DNA of 64,000 nt from Paulinella micropora (Eukaryota > Cercozoa > Imbricatea > Euglyphida): contig BJOX01000271.1 of NCBI GenBank assembly GCA_009731375.1, positions 169,824-233,823 on the forward strand, written 5' to 3'. Of the stretch, positions 18,690 through 64,000 are shown piece by piece. The notes beneath the pieces were generated by a model. That model made no database searches. It was not told where the DNA came from and was given only the letters and a program-made list of their open reading frames with translations. Both the position numbers and the translations under genes were made by a program. The number at the start of each line of letters is the position of its first letter. The first letter of the stretch is position 1.

Positions 18690-19033
18690 ACGTGGAAGAC
18701 CCGGGCGTGGAGACGGCTCTCGAGCAGGAGGAGACCTCAGTCGAGCAGGTGGGAGCTTCGGCGGGGTCGGGGCCGGATTCCAGGCTTAATGAGGGAGTCC
18801 AGGTAGAGGATGATACAGTGCGCATCGCATCGGTGAAGGCTTGGAAACAATGCCAGAGGGCAGATGAGGAGTACAATGACTTGATCCGGTACTTCGTGGT
18901 AGAGGACGAGCTGTTACTGACTGACAAAATCCGGACACAGCAGAAGACTCTGGCATGGCGAGATGGCCTCCTTTGGTATAAGGGAAAGGCTGCTGAGACG
19001 GCCAATAACCAGGAGAGGTGGGCCAAACTGTGA
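18690..19033 (+). mobile_element. Ty3/gypsy retrotransposon fragment
   Basis: An open frame with VKAWKQCQRADEEYNDLIRY and TLAWRDGLLWYKGKA, the pattern of the linker between RNase H and the integrase zinc domain of Ty3/gypsy Pol. It ends at TGA before any HHCC or catalytic integrase motif, so it is a remnant. Confidence 0.6.
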
Positions 19034-19332
19034 CTTCAGGAAAATCGCGCACGTAGGGTTGAGGATGTGAACTTTCCAAGTGTTAGTTCACGATCTTCTG
19101 GCAACATTAAGTCTAGGAACTTAGCCCACATGAAGCACAAGCATTTAATCTGTTGGATGGCTCTTGGTAAGATTGGATCGAGGGTCGAGCATGGATAGCT
19201 CTTGGAATGGTGGACGTTGGAATGGTGGACGGTCGGCTGGGCCCGGATTCCCCAATAAGCCGGTACTGACGAGATTATACGAAGATGTAGTCTCCGTTGG
19301 TATTACTCCAGGAATTGAGATCGAGCGATCTC

Positions 19333-19349
19333 AAAGGAGGGGGAAGGGG
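19333..19349 (+). promoter_or_regulatory. Polypurine tract of the retrotransposon
   Basis: AAAGGAGGGGGAAGGGG, followed five bases later by TGTAACACCC, a typical LTR start. It fits the fragment upstream, same strand. Confidence 0.5.
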
Positions 19350-19354
19350 TGCTA

Positions 19355-19700
19355 TGTAACACCCACGGTATACTACATCGTTTTTACGCTATTGGTTTTT
19401 ACGGGAATTCACTCGTGGAAGTGATTCCTTGTTATTAAACAGTGTATTTTAAGATGAATTCTTATTGCATTTCCGGTTTTGAAGAATACTAGGCTTCCGG
19501 TTTTAATGTTGTATTAGGATAAGGGGTATGGGAGGGAAGCTAGCTAGGAAGCTTAGATCCCATAGGGCCTTAAATCCTATATTTTACACTTAACAGTTTA
19601 CCGGAGTGGTGAAGGTTTTTTAGGATGTAAGTTACACAAAGCTGTAGCATCCGTATTCATTAACTTCCCACATTAATAGCGTTGACACTATCCTTTTGTA
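19355..19700 (+). mobile_element. Probable 3' LTR start; right end not resolved
   Basis: It begins TGTAACACCC right after the polypurine tract. I cannot find the end of the LTR or a target-site duplication by eye; the end coordinate given is nominal. Confidence 0.35.
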
Positions 19701-21979
19701 GCATATCATGATCGGTAGACACAGTTTGAAGCCTGCGGATCAGGAGAATTGGCACGCCGCCGAAATTCCGTGAAATTTGGTCGTTTTTCCCGTGACTGTG
19801 AATTTATGGCTAAATACGGGAAATTGCACTTATGGGTTGTTGTTTGTGGTATGTTTGACCTCCCGAGTTTGCTTTCTTTGGGGAATGTAGAGGTTCTTCA
19901 CGTTCAATGGGAGAATCAGGGCGAACTAAGACGTTAGGCGCTTTCAGGGCTTTTACGAATGCCATTGGGTGATCCTCACAACCAGGGATGACCGATAGGA
20001 CGATAGGGTTGGTCGCTCCAATCACTGCAAGCAGTGTCACCAGTAGAGAAATAAATCCCAGTCAGGTTTGTTATGGAGTCATGGAGTTTGGGAGGCTCCA
20101 TCTGAACTTAGCTAGATCAAACATGGGGTTTGCCATGCTGGTCTAGTATGTGAAGGGCGGAAGATAGGAGATACGCTCGACTATCAATAGCTCACTAACC
20201 CGGGGTGAGTGAGGGTGAAGAGATAGGGGGAAATAGGGGTGTGGTGTACTAATACCTATCGTACCAGGCAGTCTTACCACAGGTAGGGATATCAGAGACT
20301 GCCTACAGCACGTCTTCTGTTATGATGATTGACTGCCTTCCGCACGTCACTGGAAAGCCTGTGTGACTCTGATACATTTGCGTGACTGCATAATGCCAGC
20401 TCACCAAAATCATCATTGTGTGGGTAATTAAAGCACCGCTATATATCAATCAGTCACAGAGTTCGCACAACAAGGCTAGATAACATGTTAGACTAAGTGA
20501 TATAACTTGAGTCAGTAATATAATGATCAGCCTCCGACAGGAACTCACTAGAAACAGTGCCTGCAGTAACAAAGCTTTAATAACGCGGCGCAGAACTTGA
20601 ATCAACAAAGAGCGCAGAGTAATATGACTGGCCTGATATAAGTAATTGCACTCAGCACGACACCATTACTTTTATACAGCCGGTCCGAGTGTAAGTTAAT
20701 ATTAATAATTTATCATAGTAATTCTAGTGTGACACTGTCTCAGGTCAGTATTGACATTGACTCTATCCTCAATGAGGTTGGTAGTAGGAGGCATAAGTTC
20801 TGCTACTCGCGCGCATAGCCTGGGGTGACTCTGCGCGCTCGGGGGGGAGAAGGCTCCGGAATTATGCCGGCTCACCTAGTATAGATGATAATATGATAGC
20901 AATACTTATCGTCACAAGTTCCTGTCTGTCGGTTATCCTTGGTCTGGAGATTACAGAGTCTCTACTTCTTAATAGGTATTCCTCAGTCTTCATATCGCCG
21001 GTTAGGACAGTTATAGGTTATTAAATGATGTAGTATTGTTGTAACAGTATCGGGTATAATCGTTCTGCACTTCGAGTGCAAAGTGGCGAGCAAGGATACT
21101 TGAGGTCCAGTAAAGCCCTGTCGTTCCAGCTATACTGAATTTAGATGATCAAGTTAAAGTTTATTAAAATTAATCTATTTACTGTTTCTGAATGAACATT
21201 CAAGTTGCTAATGCTGAACTAATATTGATATATTGAATTTATTGATATTAAAATTTACAGTAATATTAGTTGGATTCCTATTAATGGTCAAGTTGACAAT
21301 GACATCGAACTTTTACCACAGTTTACAATCTTTTGTACGTTCAACTGTTCATAGAGTTGAATCGGGCATCAAAGAACCGACATTTGACCAATATTATTAA
21401 TATTAAGTTTATTTTCTTTCTTTTCCCACTGAACGACTTTATTAAATGAAGGACGCCAGTGATGTTACATACAATATTATATTTTAGAAAATCATTTTGA
21501 ACAACTTGCTCTTTTGAGCTGAGCTATTCTACATGAAGGGATAACTTATGCACATGATTGCTCTATCGCAGTGAAATACATCATTATTGTAATTGATTGT
21601 GGTTGTTGTGGCTGTCGTTGTTAGTATTAGTTAGATGGTCATTATTATTATTAGTATTGAACATGAGGAGCCCGCAAAAAGGCAACCATGAACACATGAA
21701 CACTAAAAGAGTCTTTTCGTCATCGCCTGACTATTGATGCTATGACCATCCTGCACTGGTTGAGGTGATCCGTCCAGTATGCAGCGAAGGTAAGAAGCTC
21801 GAAATCGAACTTGAGAGCTCTGTGGTGGTTGGTAGTGGCCGATTGATGTCTGGGATATCACGAACCGATTGCTCAAGAGACCATGCTTCGTTATCTCTAT
21901 CATGGACTACATGCAAACGGGCAAGACAAGACAGGGTAGACAGGGTGGTGATGTGGCGGAGAACGCTCCAAGGGAAAAA
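19701..21979. other. Non-coding stretch
   Basis: Unique-looking sequence, A/T-rich after 21120. It may include LTR or other transposon debris around 20160-20960. I see no gene that I can support. Confidence 0.4.
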
Positions 21980-22314
21980 CACCATCCAACTTCGATAGTC
22001 TGCTACGACAGTGGTGAGCGCATCCCTTGAAAGCTGAGGACCAATGTCTTTCAAGGACATGCTCGGCAGTGCTGTAGCCGCATATACCAAGAGAAGCAAT
22101 CAAAATATATCGTAGAGAGATAATATAACATCATGCAGTGAAAATAGAACATATACTGTAAAAGATAAGATAAGATAATATATGGAAGTGCAAAGTGGGT
22201 GGGGTGCTTTCGCGACTGCAACCCTCTCAGTAATGATACAAACGACACCCAAGTAGCAAAAAAACTGGCCAAGCTTTGATCAACTCGTTCTGCATCAACC
22301 ATAGTAGTATATTA

Positions 22315-22400
22315 TGCGGCTAGCCACAAATTTGACGTGTTTGGCGGGCGAGCCGGGCTGGCGAGCCCGCTAAACACGTCAAATTTGGCGCGCCGCATAT
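22315..22400. repeat. 86-bp imperfect palindrome (copy B)
   Basis: Same structure as 336-421, in the 3' flank of the complete gene. Confidence 0.85.
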
Positions 22401-23034
22401 GTAGTTTCATCGGTAACCTGACCACATTTTGTGGAGGTGACCGATAAAAACTACGACAACCCCAATGCTGTCATTTGAAACACTCGGGAAATGAGCTTTT
22501 CAAAATTTGACAAGCTCAACACTTTCGTGTATCGAACATTGATTGAGAAAACAAGAGATCAAAGTTGGACAATAATATTGCCACTTGTATATCGTCAAAT
22601 ATCATATATCACATATCATATATCATATATCATGTATGATATCATATATCATATATCATATATCGTCAGTGATAGAAGTCGCCCGAGGGGAAGAACAGGT
22701 AGAACCATCAAATATTGACTTTGCCGTGATAGGCGATGTATTGTGTATGTTTAGACAAGAGATCTAATTGCTAAGGTTTGTTCTCTACTAACCGATTTTT
22801 TTTTTCTTCGGGTTGGGAGTGCGAGGCGCCATCCCTAGGCCGGAATTTTCAGGGTTCATCACCTCGTGTTGCATCAAACCGCAGCATTACGACAATACTG
22901 AACCCATCATAGAGGCCAAGCGCGGCATGGTCGTAATCTTGAACATTGACTGGAGCAAAGTGAGTTGAAAGTCGGATAATATCCATAGAATCGCCACTGG
23001 GGTCTTTGGGTAGGAAGGAGCTGAAAAGAAAAAA

Positions 23035-57165
<34,131 letters not shown>

Positions 57166-57749
57166 AATGGTACAAAGAAAGACGATCACATACATACGCA
57201 AACACACAAAAACACATACATACGCTCCAAACATTTCTGTTGGGTACATATCTTATGCAGGGCTCATCAGAGAATGTGTTTTTGTCGTTCTATTGTCGAA
57301 TCTCGGTGCACACAAGAGCAACAGAGTACTCAACAGGACATACGTATCACACAACACACACAAACGTCTCTTGTCACTCACACAACGAGCTGTGGTAAAC
57401 CATTCTCGTTTGGTTTCTTCAAAATAAGAGACTACAAAATAATAGTCTTGCGTTAGGTCTTTCAATTCACTGCTCAAATTACAAACATAAGTAAATACGC
57501 ACAAACAACGGGAACTCGGGGTGATCAAAAACAAAGAAAAAAATTCAAATCGCCTCTTTTTTCGTTAGGTTTGAAATGTTTTTCGTACGTTTTTTGGGTC
57601 CATTGCCTTTTACTTGCCGCCTTTTCCTGCTTCGTGCCGGCCGGTCCGTAATCTGTCTTGTTTTTCTTTTCCAAGTGGGAAGGATTGATTAGAGACGGTT
57701 TGGAGTGTTGATATTGTTGGGCTGTTTCTCCCAACCGCCAGCACGCTTC
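57166..57749. promoter_or_regulatory. Divergent promoter region
   Basis: 584 bp between the start codons of two divergent genes; the only sizeable unique non-coding stretch in this half of the window. No clear TATA box or known site recognised. Confidence 0.5.
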
Positions 57750-59150
57750 ATGTTGGATGCTGTGGTCCCGAAAGAAGATGGCCAGGACAAAAATGATAGC
57801 AACAACACGTCGAAAGGGCTCAAAACAGACAATGTTGCAGACGCACAAGCCGAGAAAAGCACTAACCGTTCAGCTCCTGAATGTCAGGAATGTGAAAAGA
57901 GGAAAATAGAGGTTTATTGCAACCGCTGCGACGCCGCACTGTGCAAGACTTGCTCGGTTATTCTTCATGCATCGAAGATATTGCAAAAACACGTGCAAAG
58001 ACCCTGGCATGAATCAGATGGTCTCGGTAAGTTAGGAGACTCGTCCCCGAGTAGAACAGCCGAGTCCTCTCCGGTTAAAGAAAAGAAAGGTCGCATGCGC
58101 CAGCGCACGCGAGCCGGCTCTACTCTATCTTTTGGTACTGGTAATGCAAAGACTCGGCGCCGACGAGGGCCTCCCAGTGACAGTGCTTCTCTCATGCAGT
58201 CCACCGCGCTGTCTAATTTGACCCGCGAAGAGGAGGAGATGGACCTGGCCTTGGTACTCAAAATCTCTTCCGGTACTTTCATTTACCAGCTTGGCTGGTA
58301 CATCGTGGAAACCCTCGCGGTGCCTTTCCTCATCATCCAAGGCGTCTCACCTGTCTACGCCAACATGATTCCCATCATCTCCCCGATTGCCATTCTGCTC
58401 CTCCACCCGGTGTTTGGCAATCTGTCGGACAATTGCACCTCCAAGTTCGGTCGTCGCCGGCCTTTCGTGTTCATGTTCACAATTACTTCGCTCAGTGGCA
58501 TGGCAGTCATGGCAGCGTCACCAGTTTTTGACTTTGACAAAATAACCCTCACCATTCTACTGGTGACAGGTGCGTTGCTAACTGATATCTCTTCTGACCT
58601 GATGTCGGTTCCTATTCGTGCGCTGCTCAACGACAACGTGCCAGACCAGCACCTGAACGAGGGCAACGCCGTGTTTACCTCTATGGTGTCTATCGCCTCG
58701 ATCGTGGGCGCGTTCTTACCCTTGCTAGATATGGCAGCAATCTGGCCATTCTCGTTGTATCCAACTAACACTCTGCTCTCGACGGCTGCGTTCGCGGCGC
58801 CAGCTATGATTTTATCCTTGACTTTCGTGCTGCAAGTCAAGGAAGACCCGATTTCAGACAAAAAAGATGAAGCGCCCACGCCTTTGCTGGGGCCGGTTCC
58901 ACCACCTGGCACCCTGCCCAAAAACGGCATACCAGAAGGCGCGGTCGAGCCAGTTGCTGCTTCTTGCAGCAAATCAACTGCAGAGGAAGAAGAAGAGGAG
59001 CCAGGCCTACTAGATCTGTTGCGGGCTATCCCTTCTCTTCCTAACGAGTTGATCGCGGTCTGGTGTGTGAGCTTTTTTTGGTGGTTGAATGCTTTGCCCT
59101 TCTTCTTCTGGTGGTCGACCTGGATCGGAATTGAGGTGGAGGGGGGTGAG
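57750..59150 (+). CDS. B-box/SLC45-type sugar transporter, exon 1
   Basis: 467 codons from ATG 57750. Residues about 45-85 form a B-box zinc finger (CQEC, YCNRCDAALCKTC, H..H) of the spacing seen in plant-type B-boxes. Residues about 180-467 form the first half and centre of a major facilitator carrier of the SLC45/sucrose-proton symporter family: GWYIVETLAVPF in the first helix, the hallmark GNLSDNCTSKFGRRRPFVF in loop 2-3, an acidic central loop (AEEEEEEPG), then FFWWSTWIGIEVEGGE matching the TDWMG.EV.GG motif. Likely a sucrose or sugar/H+ transporter. The fusion of a zinc finger to it is unusual. Donor gtacat at 59151. Confidence 0.8.
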
Positions 59151-59201
59151 GTACATACATACATACATACATACATACATACACACATACATACTACATA
59201 G

Positions 59202-59230
59202 GCCACCGAGGCGGACACTGAAGCAGGCAG
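59202..59230 (+). CDS. SLC45-type transporter, exon 2
   Basis: ATEADTEAG plus two bases; acceptor catag, donor gtcaat. The intron before it is a 51-bp CATA tract. Confidence 0.65.
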
Positions 59231-59455
59231 GTCAATACATTTCATTTGTTGTTCCTCAATAGGTCAATACATTTCATTTGTTGTTCCTCAATAGGTCAAT
59301 ACATTTCATTTGTTATTCCTCAATAGGTCAATACATTTCATTTGTTGTTCCTCAATAGGTCAATACATTTCGTTTGTTGTTCCTCAATAGGTCAATACAT
59401 TTCATTTGTTCCTCAATAGGTCAATACGTTTCATTGGTTGTTCCTAAATATGACA
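59231..59455 (+). repeat. 32-bp tandem repeat in the transporter intron
   Basis: Seven units, gtcaatacatttcatttg...cctcaatag, starting exactly at the exon 2 donor. Each unit begins with GT and ends with AG. Confidence 0.85.
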
Positions 59456-59815
<360 letters not shown>

Positions 59816-59864
59816 GCTGTTCCGCAAAGGCGTGCACTGGGGCTTCGTTACACTCTTGGCGCAG
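59816..59864 (+). CDS. SLC45-type transporter, exon 3
   Basis: One base plus [16 protein letters not shown], a G...G....L transmembrane pattern of the family; acceptor tcaag, donor gttact from the TTAC repeat. Confidence 0.65.
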
Positions 59865-59997
59865 GTTACTTACTTACTTACTTACTTCTTACTTACTTAC
59901 TTACTTACTTACTCACTTACTTACTTACTCACTCACTCACAGACTTACTTACTTATTTACTACTTACTTACTTGCTTACTTACTTACTCACTTACTC

Positions 59998-60036
<39 letters not shown>

Positions 60037-60181
60037 CACTCACTCACTCACTTACTTACTCACTTACTTACTTACTTACTTACTTACTCGCTTACTTACT
60101 TACTCACTCACTCACTTACTTACTTGCTCACTTACTTACTTACTTACTTACTTACTCACTTACTCACCTACCCACTTACTC

Positions 60182-60222
<41 letters not shown>

Positions 60223-60269
60223 GTTACTTACTTACTTACTTACTTACTTACTCCCTTACTCACTTACTC

Positions 60270-60300
<31 letters not shown>

Positions 60301-60353
60301 CACTCACTCACTCACTTACTTACTTACTTACTCACTCACTCACTCACTCACTC

Positions 60354-60392
<39 letters not shown>

Positions 60393-60896
60393 CACTTACT
60401 TAACTTACTTACTTACTTAACTTACTAACTTACTTACTTACTTGCTTACTCACTCACTTACTTAATCACTCACTTACTTACTCACTTACTTACTTACTCA
60501 CTTACTTACTTACTTACTTACTTACTTATGGACGAGTGAAAAATTTCGGCCAGAGATTTTTCACCGCAGAATACGTTTTTGCACAAAACTTTGGGTGGCC
60601 GGAATTCTTCCCTGTCTTTTCACCGCAAGATGCGTTATTTTTTTTGTCAAAATCTGAGGTGGCCGAAATTCTTCACTTTTCCTTACTTACCCTCACTTAC
60701 TTACTTGCTTACAGGCCGTGGTAGCGTTTGTGGCGTCCGGTTACTTACTTACTTACTTACTTACTTACCCTCACTTACTTACTTGCTTACAGGCCGTCGT
60801 AGCGTTTGTGACGACTTACTTACTTGCTTACTTACTTACTTACTTACCCTCACTTACTACTTGCTTACAGGCCGTGGTAGCGTTTGTGGCGTCCGG

Positions 60897-60948
<52 letters not shown>

Positions 60949-60998
60949 CCTCACTTACTTGCTTGCTTACAGGCCGTGGTAGCGGTTGTGGCGTCTGG

Positions 60999-61034
<36 letters not shown>

Positions 61035-61085
61035 CCTCACTTACTTACCTGGCTTACAGGCAGTGGTAGCGTTTGTGGCGTCCGG

Positions 61086-61129
<44 letters not shown>

Positions 61130-61180
61130 CCTCACTTACTTACCTGGCTTACAGGCAGTGGTAGCGTTTGTGGCGTCCGG

Positions 61181-61224
<44 letters not shown>

Positions 61225-61275
61225 CCTCACTTACTTACCTGGCTTACAGGCAGTGGTAGCGTTTGTGGCGTCCGG

Positions 61276-61319
<44 letters not shown>

Positions 61320-61370
61320 CCTCACTTACTTACCTGGCTTACAGGCAGTGGTAGCGTTTGTGGCGTCCGG

Positions 61371-61414
<44 letters not shown>

Positions 61415-61465
61415 CCTCACTTACTTACCTGGCTTACAGGCAGTGGTAGCGTTTGTGGCGTCCGG

Positions 61466-61505
<40 letters not shown>

Positions 61506-61529
61506 CCTCACTTACTGACCTTCTTACAG
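59865..61529. repeat. TTAC microsatellite with nine copies of the exon 4 acceptor edge
   Basis: TTAC/TCAC tract to about 60528, a unique 150-bp segment with two similar parts (aaattcttc...tttttcaccgca), then units of about 95 bp: ttacag + GCCGTGGTAGCGTTTGTGGC + GTCCG + gttactt repeats. Confidence 0.9.
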
Positions 61530-61584
61530 GCAGTGGTAGCGTTTGTGGCGTCTGGTTCTATACCGCCCATGAACCGCGCCTTCG
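61530..61584 (+). CDS. SLC45-type transporter, exon 4
   Basis: [18 protein letters not shown] plus one base; acceptor ttacag, donor gtatgt from the GTATAT repeat. Matches the P...R.FG loop of the family. Confidence 0.65.
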
Positions 61585-63320
<1,736 letters not shown>

Positions 63321-63384
63321 ATGTATGTGTATATAGATGTATGTAATGTGTTGCATGTTCCTTCTCCTTACTTTCCGCCTCCAC

Positions 63385-63436
<52 letters not shown>

Positions 63437-63806
63437 CTTATGTTTATGTATGTGTATAAAGGTGTATGTAATGTGTTGCATGTGGCTTCTGGGGCTTTCT
63501 CCTTGCTTTCCGCCTCCACTATGTATATGTGTATGTATACGTATATGTGTATATGTTTATGTTTATGTATGTGTATATAGGTGTATGTAATGTGTTGCAT
63601 GTTGCCTCTGGGGCCTTTTCCTTGCTTTCCGCCTCCACTATGTATATGTATATGTATACGTATATGTATATCTATATGTTTATGTATGTGTATATAGGTG
63701 TATGTAATGTGTTCCATGTGCCTTCTCCTTGCTTTCCGCCTCCACTATGTATATCTATATTTATACGTATATATGTATATGTTTATGTTTATGTATGTGT
63801 ATATAG
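63321..63806. repeat. GTATAT tracts with copies of transporter exon 5
   Basis: Units of about 115 bp carrying gtgtatgtaatgtgttgcat and ccgcctccactat; some lack 10-12 bases in the middle. Confidence 0.85.
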
Positions 63807-63864
63807 GTGTATGTAATGTGTTGCATGTGGCTTCTGGGGCCTTCTCCTTGCTTTCCGCCTCCAC

Positions 63865-63867
<3 letters not shown>
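63807..63867 (+). CDS. SLC45-type transporter, candidate exon 5
   Basis: Acceptor tatag, donor gtatat; phase 1 in, as exon 4 requires. [19 protein letters not shown] continues the G...V...S.....L helix pattern of the family. Similar complete copies lie at about 63462 and 63578; which one is spliced cannot be decided. The gene continues past the window end. Confidence 0.5.
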
Positions 63868-63947
<80 letters not shown>

Positions 63948-64000
63948 TTATGTATGTGTATATAGGTGTATGTAATGTGTTGCATGTGCCTTCTCCTTGC
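63868..64000. repeat. GTATAT tract and a further exon 5 edge copy
   Basis: The window ends within another degraded copy. Confidence 0.85.

Noticed and set aside
21740-22099. 119-residue minus-strand frame (LKDIGPQLSRDALTTVVADY)
   Set aside because: No splice context, no homologue recognised, and only part of it lies within the duplicated segment; chance frame cannot be excluded.

Overview
The window comes from a nuclear genome of an intron-rich microbial eukaryote (an alga or other protist; the species cannot be named from the sequence). Most of it is microsatellite DNA: ATCT/GATA, GTAT/CATA, TTAC, AAT, ATATGT and GA tracts. These tracts are mainly introns. Short islands between them have splice sites, stay open in one frame and join in phase.

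Layout. 1-3353 is the 3' part of a coiled-coil gene (minus strand) and a near-identical copy of 21980-25690. 3354-14041 is a truncated, decayed Polinton-like virus (PLV) with an adenain-type protease, penton, double-jelly-roll major capsid protein, a phage-type virion protein, DUF3223 and DUF3820 proteins, a lipase and a protein-primed family B DNA polymerase. No packaging ATPase, primase/helicase or integrase was found, four viral genes have a stop or frameshift, and the right edge is a 51-bp hairpin. 14311-16695 is a host membrane-protein gene (possibly polycystin-like, plus strand). 18183-18607 is a three-exon 65-residue gene, followed by a Ty3/gypsy remnant with a polypurine tract and likely LTR start. 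19400-21979 holds no gene I recognise.

21980-57165 is the complete copy of the coiled-coil gene, read right to left. I resolve 45 exons of 15-148 nt, about 3.06 kb of coding sequence in 34.1 kb (about 9 percent). It encodes a protein of about 1,020 residues rich in E, K, R and Q, with a basic Ser/Pro-rich N-terminus and three KTTP(V/I)K sites. 43 of the 44 exon junctions keep frame; the exception (E7 to E8) spans an assembly gap. 57166-57749 separates it from a divergent gene (57750 to beyond the window end) encoding a B-box zinc finger fused to an SLC45/sucrose-type sugar transporter, which also has microsatellite introns.

The main observation is how the introns are built. They are almost pure simple repeats, and they carry tandem arrays of copied exon edges. 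Copies of an exon's donor end lie in the intron downstream of it, and copies of its acceptor end lie in the intron upstream. This holds in both divergent genes. tRNA-derived SINEs with AAT/ATT tails and a 415-545 bp repeat family are also inserted in these introns and may have seeded some of the microsatellites.
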